Shown piece by piece: positions 17,470 through 25,911 of a stretch of DNA of 34,851 nucleotides. The notes beneath the pieces were generated by a model. That model worked only from the letters and a program-made list of their open reading frames with translations, made no database searches and had not been told where the DNA came from. The first letter of the stretch is position 1, and the number at the start of each line of letters is the position of its first letter. Location of the stretch: the NCBI GenBank assembly GCA_017534705.1, contig JAFXVU010000031.1, forward strand, positions 1-34,851, read 5' to 3'. Position numbers and translations under genes: made by a program. The DNA is from Bacteroidaceae bacterium (lineage in GTDB: Bacteria; Bacteroidota; Bacteroidia; Bacteroidales; Bacteroidaceae).

Positions 17470-18525
17470 TTATTTGTTAGTTACAAGCTCTGGCCATCCA
17501 TCAGAAGTCCAGTTGATAGTCCGTTGGATAAGCATGGCGGCACCATTCTGAGTGGCACTGTAGCCATGGCAGACAAAGATGTCTTCCCCGTCAAAGTTGT
17601 AGGCAGCGCAGTGTCCAGCGGCTTCCCATTCAGTCTTGTCACCCTCTAGGATAAGCGTTCCTCCACCCAAAAGCATGTCTTTGCCTTCGCGGTCAAGGTA
17701 GGGGCCACTCACATTCTTACTGCGTCCAACAGCCACACGGTAGTTGCTCTGCGCCCCACGGCAGCAATAATCCCAAGATACAAAAAGGTAGTAGTAGCCA
17801 TTGTGGCGGAAGATGAAAGGCGCCTCAATAGCGTTGGGACCGGCGAAGCGAGACGTGGGGTTCTCTGCAGCATTCTTATCACCGGGGCGGTGGCGACGGG
17901 CTATGGTCACAGGCTTAGTGGCCAGATGCATCGTGGAGTCAAGGCGCGCCAACTGTATGCCATCCCAGAAGGAGCCCCATACGAGCCATGGGGTGTCAGT
18001 GTCATCGATGACGAAGTTCGGGTCAATGGCATTCCAATTGTCGCCCGACGTCTGGCCGTCAGCGTTCACTTTCCATGTGTGTGATGTGACGATGCACCCC
18101 TCATCTTTCCATATATTAGCGCCCAAAGAACGACTGCTGAGAAGACCGATAGCCGAACCATTCCTACCGAAGGTTGAGCAACTGTATGCCATCCACCAGC
18201 GGCCATGCCACTGGATGACATCGGGAGCCCAGACATGATTGCCGAAACCTGGCACAGAGTCGGTGGTCCAACCTGGAATGACCGTCATTACGGGTTGTGG
18301 TAACACTGTCCATGTCTTGCGGTCTTTCGATGTCATCTGCTGGATTCCCATGCCCGTAGCGTAGATATAATAGGTGTCGCCTTCCTTGGCCATTACGGGG
18401 TCGTGGACCATAGGTTTGTCTGTCTGGAAAGCCTCACGCTGGAAACGTGGACGACGCTGCCCCTGAGCAGAGGCGGTTGTGATGATGGCAATGAAGCTCA
18501 TCGTCAAAAGAATGGTTTTCTTCAT
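17470..18525 (-). CDS. Secreted GH43 arabinanase (endo-1,5-alpha-L-arabinosidase type)
   Basis: The 351-residue protein is a five-bladed propeller glycosidase with a signal peptide (1-20, TTASAQG). The three catalytic carboxylates are visible: base Asp42 in MVHDPVM, Asp168 in NAIDPNFV and acid Glu234 in NAIEAPFIF. WAPDVIQWHGRWWMAYS near 99-114 and DYCCRGAQSNYRVAVGRS near 252-269 resemble endo-arabinanases of family 43, so alpha-1,5-arabinan is the likely substrate; exo-acting arabinosidase is an alternative. It is the first gene of the operon that continues with GH51, GH53, GH2 and carboxylesterase. Its upstream region of 140 bases is shared with the divergent propeller/AraC regulator gene, which suggests control by that regulator. 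Confidence 0.92.
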   Translation of the reverse strand: MKKTILLTMSFIAIITTASAQGQRRPRFQREAFQTDKPMVHDPVMAKEGDTYYIYATGMGIQQMTSKDRKTWTVLPQPVMTVIPGWTTDSVPGFGNHVWAPDVIQWHGRWWMAYSCSTFGRNGSAIGLLSSRSLGANIWKDEGCIVTSHTWKVNADGQTSGDNWNAIDPNFVIDDTDTPWLVWGSFWDGIQLARLDSTMHLATKPVTIARRHRPGDKNAAENPTSRFAGPNAIEAPFIFRHNGYYYLFVSWDYCCRGAQSNYRVAVGRSKNVSGPYLDREGKDMLLGGGTLILEGDKTEWEAAGHCAAYNFDGEDIFVCHGYSATQNGAAMLIQRTINWTSDGWPELVTNK

Positions 18526-18572
18526 GATGGTAAGTATTGTAAATTATTAATTGGTTACAAAAAGTTGGGATA

Positions 18573-18580
18573 CAAAAGTA
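18573..18580 (-). promoter_or_regulatory. -7 promoter element of the GH43-led operon
   Basis: Read on the minus strand the bases are TACTTTTG, matching TAnnTTTG, 48 bases before the GH43 start. No clear -33 TTTG is present, which would be usual for an activator-dependent promoter. Confidence 0.55.
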
Positions 18581-18600
18581 TAAAAAATTTTCTAAAAGAG

Positions 18601-18626
18601 CATTGAACAGATGTCACATCTCAATG
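18601..18626. promoter_or_regulatory. Candidate operator dyad between divergent promoters
   Basis: AGATGT-C-ACATCT (18609-18621) is a perfect 6+6 palindrome. It is embedded in outer arms CATTG (18601-18605) and CAATG (18622-18626), which are also complementary. It lies between the two -7 elements of the GH43 operon and the regulator gene. Binding by the regulator at 18666 is an inference. Confidence 0.4.
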
Positions 18627-18634
18627 AAATTATG

Positions 18635-18642
18635 TAACTTTG
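18635..18642 (+). promoter_or_regulatory. -7 promoter element of the propeller/AraC regulator gene
   Basis: TAACTTTG matches TAnnTTTG exactly and lies 23 bases before the ATG at 18666. No convincing -33 element is seen. Confidence 0.55.
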
Positions 18643-18665
18643 TGTTCTATTATTAATAAGACATC

Positions 18666-20684
18666 ATGCAAAACATCATAATGGCCATTTTGACATGGCT
18701 ACTGATACCGCTGAGTTTGGCCGCACAAGGTCAGAAGTATTTAAAACTACCCAATCAGGAACTACTTTCGTCCAGTAATGTGCTGTTCGTGATGGAGGAC
18801 AGCGAAGGCTGTCTGTGGTATGCTACTGAAGGTGGCGGCGTGTGTCGAGACGACGGACGACAGATGGACATTTTCCGTAGCGATGCTGAACGTCCGGAAC
18901 TGCTGGGCAGCAACAATGTGGGTTGTCTGGCCGAGGCGAATCATCACATCATTATTGGAACCTTCCATGGTGCTTATGCGCTCGACAAGAACGATTTCAA
19001 TATCAGACGTCTGGAAGAGGTCGATGACAAACGGGTGGACGACATCTTGTTGCTGCACAATGGCGATGTGTTGCTGACGGCAAACATGAAAGTGTATCGT
19101 TTTGACAGTACACTGACTCTACGTGCTACCTACATTTCACCTCAGAAATATGTGGCGCGGCTCTTTGAGGATGGCAACGGACGCATTTGGGCCACTCAAT
19201 GGGAGGGCGGTCTGCTCTATTTGAAAGGCGACAGCCTGGTCGAAGCACCTTGGCCTCTCGACGCTGCACCGACAGTACTGGCTGACGATTCAGCTGGCTG
19301 TCTATGGGTAGGAACATTGGGAAACGGCATTGTCCGCTATCATCCAGATAAGGGCAGTGTCGATCTGCAACCACAGGCTGGACAAGGAATCTGCACCGAC
19401 CTCAAGCGCTCAGCTTCAGGCGACCGTCTATACGCATGCACGATTGACAGGCTGCAAGTTTACAAGACTGGAGAAGAACTAAAGGCCATCACGCTTGACT
19501 CCATCATGGACAATGTCCCTATGGCCATGGGCAGAATGTCGCTTGACCATCATGGACGTTTGTTAGTGGCTAACCGCCAAGGCGAATCTTTTGCTATCGG
19601 TAATACCCTTTTATGGAATACAGGGGGATTCCTCACCACCCAATATGCTGACTCCGTACGTATGGCCCGTCAATTGTCTTCTCGTCCCACGGCTATCACT
19701 TATTCCGAGGATGGAACGCTATGGTTCAGCACTGGTAAGGATATACGCCGAAAGGCGCAAGCGTCGGAAGTTGAAGACGTGGTGCTACCCGACACTAAAG
19801 ATGTAGCAGCCATGACTTTCTCCGCTGACGGAACACTATGGCTCGGCACCATATTCGGACAGCTTTACCGCTACAAGGACGGACAACTGACGACTGACAG
19901 TTATGCGGCCAACGAACATGGTGACGGCATCATTGCCATGAACACCGACAGCACCGGAAGACTGGTCATCGTCTATGACCGCTACGTACGGATTTACGAT
20001 ACCGAGCGTCACACTCTGCGCCAGCAGAGCCGAGAAGCCGACGGCGTATACTGCATAGAACTGCAAGAGACCATGCCTGACGGCCGCTGGAGCCAGCCCG
20101 AGCGTGACATCATCGTGGAACTGGTGCCTAAATGGCTCACGTCATGGTGGATGTGGTGCGTCTATTTGCTTGTAGTCATTGGCATCGTGGCTCTCGCTAT
20201 ATATAACTACATCTTAAGACGCCAACGTGACAAGTTCCTTGAAATGATGAAGGCACCAGCTCCATCCCACACTACAAGCGAAGAGACTTCTGAATCTCAG
20301 ACGACTCCTTCTGCTCTGGAGCCACAAGGATCCTTACTTCTTCAAAAAGCCATTGCCCAAGTAGAGAAAAACTTGAGCAATGACCAATACACTGTAGAAG
20401 AATTGAGCAACGACCTGTGCATGAGCCGAATGACCCTTTATCGCAAAATCCAATCACTCACAGGCCAGAAACCCACAGAGTTCATCCGTACCATCCGCCT
20501 TCGACGTGCTGCAGAATTGCTGCGCGAAGGGCAACTGACCGTCACCGAGGTCAGTTACGCCACGGGTTTCTCATCGGTCAGCTATTTCAGCCGTTGCTTC
20601 CGAACAATGTACAGTGTTCCTCCCACACAATTTGGCAAAGAGACCACTGCCGACGACCGAGCACCCAGCGAGATTCCCAACTGA
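18666..20684 (+). CDS. Membrane-spanning one-component regulator: periplasmic propeller, TM, AraC-type HTH
   Basis: The 672-residue protein starts with a signal sequence (1-19, LSLAAQG). About ten short propeller repeats follow (for example GCLWYATEGGG near 50, GCLWVGTLGNG near 215, GTLWLGTIFGQ near 390), as in the sensor part of hybrid two-component systems (HTCS). A remnant of the Y_Y_Y domain end (IIVELVPKWLTSWWMW) leads into one membrane span at about 493-515. After a short Ser/Thr-rich linker, an AraC/XylS double helix-turn-helix fills about 556-660 (YTVEELSNDLCMSRMTLYRKI; VTEVSYATGFSSVSYFSRCFR). Histidine kinase, ATPase and receiver domains are absent, and the length is about half that of a typical HTCS. 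It is divergent from the GH43-led operon and most likely senses arabinan or galactan oligosaccharides in the periplasm. Its 3' end overlaps the convergent GH53 gene. Confidence 0.88.
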   Translation: MQNIIMAILTWLLIPLSLAAQGQKYLKLPNQELLSSSNVLFVMEDSEGCLWYATEGGGVCRDDGRQMDIFRSDAERPELLGSNNVGCLAEANHHIIIGTFHGAYALDKNDFNIRRLEEVDDKRVDDILLLHNGDVLLTANMKVYRFDSTLTLRATYISPQKYVARLFEDGNGRIWATQWEGGLLYLKGDSLVEAPWPLDAAPTVLADDSAGCLWVGTLGNGIVRYHPDKGSVDLQPQAGQGICTDLKRSASGDRLYACTIDRLQVYKTGEELKAITLDSIMDNVPMAMGRMSLDHHGRLLVANRQGESFAIGNTLLWNTGGFLTTQYADSVRMARQLSSRPTAITYSEDGTLWFSTGKDIRRKAQASEVEDVVLPDTKDVAAMTFSADGTLWLGTIFGQLYRYKDGQLTTDSYAANEHGDGIIAMNTDSTGRLVIVYDRYVRIYDTERHTLRQQSREADGVYCIELQETMPDGRWSQPERDIIVELVPKWLTSWWMWCVYLLVVIGIVALAIYNYILRRQRDKFLEMMKAPAPSHTTSEETSESQTTPSALEPQGSLLLQKAIAQVEKNLSNDQYTVEELSNDLCMSRMTLYRKIQSLTGQKPTEFIRTIRLRRAAELLREGQLTVTEVSYATGFSSVSYFSRCFRTMYSVPPTQFGKETTADDRAPSEIPN

Positions 20685-22453
20685 GACTGCGGCACTCTGC
20701 GGACAAACACTCCCGAGAGACTATAAATATCCACCATTTCATCATCATCGCCGATGCGCTGACTGGTGATGCCTGTCAAATCGCTTGGCAATGGTGCGTC
20801 CTGTCCTTCCAAAGGGAAAACACGCAGTGATGTGATATCGGGCAAGCCTGTATTGCCCGTTGCGGTCAGTAGTAGTTCATGATTACCAGGTTGCGTTATT
20901 TCGATGTCAAGGGTGTGGTAGCCACCCGAGTTCTTTTGGAAAAAGCTTTTACAGATGCTGTCTCCGTCAACACGTATCTCTGTTCTGCGAAGCGCTGGAC
21001 TGCTGTATTTGAATGCCAGGCGATAATGTCCAGCCTCAGTCACCGAGATGCCCCAACGTGCTGTGCCTCCTTTTTGGTCTCCGTTCTCTACAATACCAGC
21101 ATCGAACAACGTCGAACTACCCACAAAAAAACTCACGGTGTCGGTGGTCTGGGTGTTATTTGATGTGTCGGTGGCTTTTGCCCATGCTGTATGAACGCCA
21201 ATGGTTGTATCGTTCACAGTAAATGGGATGGTGGCTATTGTCCCTACAGAACTGAGGTCTTCCACCGTATAGGTTCCGACTGTATTCTTGTCAAAATGGA
21301 ATTCCACCGAATGAATACGATTCTTGCGCTGATGCTGTATGCGAGCCTTCAGTTCAAGGTCACCAGCCTCAAAACTCTGGTCTGGAGTCGGTGAGGTCAT
21401 CTTCGCCTTCATCAGCCACGACACTTCCGTATGCTTCACACCCAGAAAAGCATCCATCATTACAGTAGGCTTGCGGGTAGACTCGTCCCATGCACCCATG
21501 TCGTAGCCGCCCATTGATTCGGGCTCCCAATAGAAGCATCCCAAGTCACCATTCTTAATCATCTTATCCATCACACCCACCAAATACTGGTTGCCTGCAA
21601 CGGCCTCTCGGGGGTAGTGACCCGTCTCCACAATCATGCAAGGGGTACGGTAGCGACTTTTCAAGTCATTGATGTTGGCCATCACCTTATTAATCATTGT
21701 CGGACCGTCAAGATGCGACCAGCGAGGATAAGCCGAAAGACCTATGATATCCCACTTAGCACCATTTTTCTTCAAACCATCGAAGATACTGCGATAGAGC
21801 GAGTTATCATGTCCATCGGGTAAGTGTACAATGACTTGCATGGTCGAATCCACAGCCTTCACAGCGTTATAGCCACTTTGCACAAACTTGGCGAACGCCA
21901 CCGAACCACCTTTGTTGGTCTGCCCTACGGGGTAGAGCATTCCGCGTTTCGTCTCGTTGCCCACCTGCACCCATTTCGGGACGACACCTGCCGCCTTGAT
22001 GGCTGATAGCACATCGTAGGTGTGGTCATATATGTTTTTAGCGAGCGCATCCACACTGTGGTCTGTCCATGCAGAGGGAATGGTTTGACTGCCTGGGTCA
22101 GCCCAAGTGTCGCTGTAATGGAAGTCTATCATCACACCCATACCTTTCTCCTTGGCCCGTTTGCACATGCTGACAACCTCTTGTTTGCTACTGGCTCCGC
22201 TGTTCACCGTCCATACGCGTAAGCGGATGTTGTTGATGCCTTGCTCCTTCAGAATCTGCAGGATATCCTTCTGCTTGCCATTCTTGTCGAGCCATTTCGT
22301 CCCCCAGCTCTCCATCTGTGGCACGAAACTCACATCGGCGCCAAAAGCGAAGTCCTCGTGTTCAGAGCGGTTAAAGATTGTGTCAGGTACAGTAATGGCA
22401 TGGACGCTCATTGCAGTCCATGCCATCGTCAGAATAATAAGTAATTGTTTCAT
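20582..22453 (-). CDS. Secreted multidomain GH53 endo-beta-1,4-galactanase
   Basis: This 623-residue protein has a Sec signal (1-19, MSVHA). The GH53 barrel (about 35-345) carries GADVSFVPQ, MIDFHYSDTWADPGSQ, VQVGNET with acid/base Glu167, and MIVETGHY with nucleophile Glu276. Residues about 345-440 look like an Ig-like domain. About 445-555 is a beta-sandwich with HYRLAFKYSS and HELLLTATGNTG, probably carbohydrate-binding. The end (VDIYSLSGVFVRR ... LYIVRKQRLK) resembles a C-terminal secretion/sorting tail seen in Bacteroidota, so the enzyme may be surface-bound or released. It is transcribed toward the regulator gene and its last 103 bases overlap that gene's 3' end. A -7 element lies upstream at 22487-22494. 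It is a separate unit from the operon GH53 at 13777-14880. Confidence 0.92.
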   Translation of the reverse strand: MKQLLIILTMAWTAMSVHAITVPDTIFNRSEHEDFAFGADVSFVPQMESWGTKWLDKNGKQKDILQILKEQGINNIRLRVWTVNSGASSKQEVVSMCKRAKEKGMGVMIDFHYSDTWADPGSQTIPSAWTDHSVDALAKNIYDHTYDVLSAIKAAGVVPKWVQVGNETKRGMLYPVGQTNKGGSVAFAKFVQSGYNAVKAVDSTMQVIVHLPDGHDNSLYRSIFDGLKKNGAKWDIIGLSAYPRWSHLDGPTMINKVMANINDLKSRYRTPCMIVETGHYPREAVAGNQYLVGVMDKMIKNGDLGCFYWEPESMGGYDMGAWDESTRKPTVMMDAFLGVKHTEVSWLMKAKMTSPTPDQSFEAGDLELKARIQHQRKNRIHSVEFHFDKNTVGTYTVEDLSSVGTIATIPFTVNDTTIGVHTAWAKATDTSNNTQTTDTVSFFVGSSTLFDAGIVENGDQKGGTARWGISVTEAGHYRLAFKYSSPALRRTEIRVDGDSICKSFFQKNSGGYHTLDIEITQPGNHELLLTATGNTGLPDITSLRVFPLEGQDAPLPSDLTGITSQRIGDDDEMVDIYSLSGVFVRRVPQSQLGISLGARSSAVVSLPNCVGGTLYIVRKQRLK

Positions 22454-22486
22454 CTTATCGTCTGTTATTTTGTTAAGTTAGCTGTG

Positions 22487-22494
22487 CAAAGGTA
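22487..22494 (-). promoter_or_regulatory. -7 promoter element of the multidomain GH53 gene
   Basis: On the minus strand the bases read TACCTTTG, a perfect TAnnTTTG match, 33 bases before the ATG at 22453. A -33 element is not obvious. Confidence 0.55.
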
Positions 22495-22585
22495 CACATT
22501 TCCCTTGCAGTCGCCTTTCACAGTTGTAACAAACGGATGAACGTATGTATCAATCTGCCTTTTATGGCATGTTTCGATTGTCTTT

Positions 22586-22852
22586 TCATTTTTTCCAGAG
22601 TATTCCGACGATAATCAACAGATAACCTGCCATACATAGCATCGGAGCGATAACAATCCTTGTCGTCGAAAAGATATCGGGATTAAAAACCTGCTGTGTG
22701 TTTGCTGAACCTGACATCAGTATATAACCGATGATAATAAAGAGACATGCGACAGCAATGATAAGACGGTGCGAATAACTGCCAGAGTTCCCACTAAGAG
22801 TAGTATTGTTGCATTTGACTGATGGGTCATTGGACTTGCTATAGCAGTTCAT
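22586..22852 (-). CDS. DUF3098-family small membrane protein
   Basis: This is an 88-residue protein with two hydrophobic segments: LIIAVACLFIIIGYILMSG, and a second span ending YLLIIVGILWKK. Between them is FNPDIFSTTRIVIAPML. The GYILMSG...FNPDIFS..RI..AP pattern matches DUF3098, a Bacteroidota family of unknown function often found near ftsX and uppP; neither is here. The start at 22852 gives a gap of seven bases after the DUF2723 stop. An upstream ATG at 22894 would overlap that gene by 35 bases and adds only a polar segment, so the shorter form is preferred. It is probably the last gene of the DUF2723 unit. The N-terminus is rich in Ser and Asn and less conserved in appearance. Confidence 0.72.
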   Translation of the reverse strand: MNCYSKSNDPSVKCNNTTLSGNSGSYSHRLIIAVACLFIIIGYILMSGSANTQQVFNPDIFSTTRIVIAPMLCMAGYLLIIVGILWKK

Positions 22853-22859
22853 ACGGCGG

Positions 22860-25800
22860 TCAGTTTTGTTGGATTTGTTGGATGTGGAATTCATACGGCT
22901 TGTAATATTGGTGGAAGATTTCGGTTCTGTCAAATTGCTGAGCCAAGGCGAGGGCCTGCTCCATGTTCTGCATCCATGTATAGAAGGAATGGAGGGAACC
23001 ATTCCGACGTGTTGGCTTGATGGTTTCTATCCATGAGAGCCATTCATCTGAACGGCGCAATAGGTCAAAGACAATCTCGTCGCCTTGTTGCTGTTGGTCT
23101 GTGAGGTAATAACAGCGGGCCATGGAAAGAGCCGTCTCGAGATAAGGCACGTTCTCCTGTGGCATTTCCTGCTTCCACTTGTGGCAGACCGCCAAAGCCC
23201 TTTCCAAGTCTCCCTTTTGGATGAGCGAGTCGATAAGCACACTCATGACCAACTGATGTGCATTGGCCATACGCATCACGTCTTCATCCACATAGATGCC
23301 CTTCTTGTTGAGGCCACCATAGCGGAAGCGATGCATGATGTTGTCGTAAAGACGGTCCACATTCACTCGTTGCCCTTCAGCCGTTGGAGAAATGCGATAA
23401 GCGAGTCCTTCCAGCACCAGATGGTCGCGGAGGAACGGCAGAATGCTCGACCCCATACTGATTGACATATAGATAGGACGGTCCCAATCCGCTTTCGACA
23501 ACATCTCCAACACCATCAAGTCGCTCTTGAACAGTCGCTTCACATCCTTCAGCGAGATGACCATCTCTCCCTTGTCCGAACTGATGGTGACAGTGTCAGT
23601 GGGTATGCACTGCATCTCTTCTCGGTCGTTGAGCACCCATTTGTCAATAATGTTCTTCAATTCGAACGGCTTGTCGCCCAACAGCTCCTTGGCCTCTTCA
23701 GGGTTCTGCGCTATGAACGTCTTCACCTCGCCTTTCAGTTCTGGACGCACAAGCACATCCTCTCTCCTACCCTCTTGGTAGTCGTCGTGTCGCCAACTGA
23801 TAGGCAAAGGAGGTGAGTCGTAGGCAGGACGTTTCATCTGGTCGATATACCAATCGGTATGCAGATACTCCAGATTGCAGTCACGGGTGTCGGTGCGCAC
23901 ACCCTCCACCTCATGATTGTACCAAAGCGGGAAGGTGTCGTTGTCGCCGTTGGTCAAGATGACAGGATATCCTTCCTTCTGCATGCTCTCAAGGTAATTG
24001 GCACCGAAGTCACGGCAAGTGTAACGTCCAGAACGGTCATGGTCGTCCCATGTTTGGCTCACCATCTGCAACGGCACCAACAGACAAATGACAGCCCCAG
24101 CTATGGATGCTTCAAGTTTACGTCCCTTGAATAATTTCCGCATCATGGCGATGACGGCCCCTGTTCCAACACCTATCCATATCGCAAAAGCATAGAAGGA
24201 ACCGGCGTAGGCATAGTCACGCTCTCGTGGTTGCTGGGGTGTCTGATTCAGGTAAACCACGATGGCCAGTCCGGTCATCACAAACAGCAACCCGACAATC
24301 AGTAATTGTCTTTTGCCATTATGTCCTCGCCGCCATTGCCAGACCATACCCAACAACCCAAGCAAGAGTGGCAAAGCATAGAAGACATTGTGTCCTTTAT
24401 TATTCGCCAGGTCACTCGGCAGCTTCGATGTATCACACCCCAATATCAAGTCATCGATGAATCTGAAACCTGTAATCCAGTTGCCATGCTCCACTTCACC
24501 GTTTCCTTGTATATTGTTCTGCCGACCTACGAAGTTCCACAGAAAGTAGCGCCAATACATGAAGTTCACCTGATAACTAATGAAGAAACGCAGGTTCTCT
24601 CTGGCTGTCGGCAGACGCCCCTCTTTCCCGACACCGTCCATCCATTGCTCGTAAGCCTTAGCGTGACGCATAGAATGCATCCTCGGGAAGTACATGTTGT
24701 CCTTATACACATATTGTATTTCGTGGCGAATCAACTCGTATTTGCGTTCTGTAGAGTCTGCCGAAGGCCTGTATATAGGTTTCCCCTGCTTATGCTTCAC
24801 CACTTGATAGTTGCCCTTTGTCTCATAGTCCAGCTCACTACTATAGGCTGGCCCATAAAGAAGCGGTGTGTATCCATACTGCTCACGGTTAAGGTAACTG
24901 GCCAGCGAGAAGATATTGTCGGGGGCGTTCTCGCACATCAGTGGCTGTGCGTTGGCACGGATGAGAATGACACCATAACTGCTGTAGCCTGCCAGTATCA
25001 TCAACAGACAGGCCAACGACAACTTGACTCCCTTGCGCCGTGTTTTATAGTATGCAACGACAAGTCCGACAACCAAGAGGATGAGGTAAACAAAAAGTCC
25101 TGTATGATACGGGCAACCAAGCATATTGGTGAACAGCAGTTCAAACCAACCTCCCAATTTCACAACACCAGGAATGAGGCCATAGAGGATGCCGCCCAAA
25201 AGCAGACCTCCAGCCATCAATGCCTTTATCATCCCCATTCTGGTGACTCGCTTGGCCTTTCGGAAATAGACCACAAACGACATGGCCGGCAAACAAAGCA
25301 GACAGAGCAAGTGGACACCGATAGACAAGCCTGTAATATAAGCAATCAGGATAATCCAACGGTCGCTCTTCGACGCGTCGGCCTCGTCTTCCCATTTCAG
25401 TATCAACCAGAACATCAGCGCAGTCAGAAAACTGGAGAAGGCATAGACTTCGGCCTCAACGGCAGAGAACCAGAACGTGTCACTGAAAGTGTATGCCAAG
25501 GCACCCACCACTCCACAAGCCTCAACACTGATGACTTGTGGGATAGTGATGATAGCGCCTGCAGGTGAGACTAATTTTCTGACAAGGTGGGTGATGGTGA
25601 GGAAGAGGAAAAGGATGCAGCCTGCGCTCAAGAGTGCGGACAGGATGTTGACCATCAATGCTACATGCGCTGTATCGCCTGCCAACTGGGAGAAGACGTT
25701 GGACAACAACATGAAGACCGGTGCCCCAGGGGGATGGCCAATTTCCAGTTTGTAGCCACAGGCTATGAACTCCGGACAGTCCCACAAACTGGCTGTAGGC

Positions 25801-25889
25801 TCTACAGTCAGACAATAAACCACAGCGGCAATGGCAAAGACAAGCCATGCCATGCAGGTGTTGAGTTTTGAAAAAGATGTTTGTTTCAT
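22860..25889 (-). CDS. DUF2723 polytopic membrane protein (TMEM260/O-mannosyltransferase-like)
   Basis: The 1009-residue protein has about nine or ten membrane spans in residues 12-320, further spans near 500-620, and a soluble C-terminal part with TPR-like helices. The DUF2723 signature EPTASLWDCPEFIACG...EIGHPPGAPVF is at about 30-60, with acidic residues placed as in GT-C enzymes. A second conserved block QTPQQPRERDYAYAGSFY is near 560-580. DUF2723 includes human TMEM260, reported as a protein O-mannosyltransferase; Bacteroidota have abundant periplasmic O-glycosylation, so a lipid-linked sugar transferase role is plausible but inferred. The gene has its own -7 element and follows a terminator that closes the winged-helix gene. 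DUF3098 follows seven bases downstream. Confidence 0.88.
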   Translation of the reverse strand: MKQTSFSKLNTCMAWLVFAIAAVVYCLTVEPTASLWDCPEFIACGYKLEIGHPPGAPVFMLLSNVFSQLAGDTAHVALMVNILSALLSAGCILFLFLTITHLVRKLVSPAGAIITIPQVISVEACGVVGALAYTFSDTFWFSAVEAEVYAFSSFLTALMFWLILKWEDEADASKSDRWIILIAYITGLSIGVHLLCLLCLPAMSFVVYFRKAKRVTRMGMIKALMAGGLLLGGILYGLIPGVVKLGGWFELLFTNMLGCPYHTGLFVYLILLVVGLVVAYYKTRRKGVKLSLACLLMILAGYSSYGVILIRANAQPLMCENAPDNIFSLASYLNREQYGYTPLLYGPAYSSELDYETKGNYQVVKHKQGKPIYRPSADSTERKYELIRHEIQYVYKDNMYFPRMHSMRHAKAYEQWMDGVGKEGRLPTARENLRFFISYQVNFMYWRYFLWNFVGRQNNIQGNGEVEHGNWITGFRFIDDLILGCDTSKLPSDLANNKGHNVFYALPLLLGLLGMVWQWRRGHNGKRQLLIVGLLFVMTGLAIVVYLNQTPQQPRERDYAYAGSFYAFAIWIGVGTGAVIAMMRKLFKGRKLEASIAGAVICLLVPLQMVSQTWDDHDRSGRYTCRDFGANYLESMQKEGYPVILTNGDNDTFPLWYNHEVEGVRTDTRDCNLEYLHTDWYIDQMKRPAYDSPPLPISWRHDDYQEGRREDVLVRPELKGEVKTFIAQNPEEAKELLGDKPFELKNIIDKWVLNDREEMQCIPTDTVTISSDKGEMVISLKDVKRLFKSDLMVLEMLSKADWDRPIYMSISMGSSILPFLRDHLVLEGLAYRISPTAEGQRVNVDRLYDNIMHRFRYGGLNKKGIYVDEDVMRMANAHQLVMSVLIDSLIQKGDLERALAVCHKWKQEMPQENVPYLETALSMARCYYLTDQQQQGDEIVFDLLRRSDEWLSWIETIKPTRRNGSLHSFYTWMQNMEQALALAQQFDRTEIFHQYYKPYEFHIQQIQQN

Positions 25890-25911
25890 TGTGCTTTGCT
25901 CGTTTTTGCGG

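Noticed and set aside
24306-25568. 420-codon plus-strand frame
   Set aside because: It lies wholly antisense to the DUF2723 gene, is rich in His, Gln and Arg as expected for a shadow frame, and shows no domain or start context.
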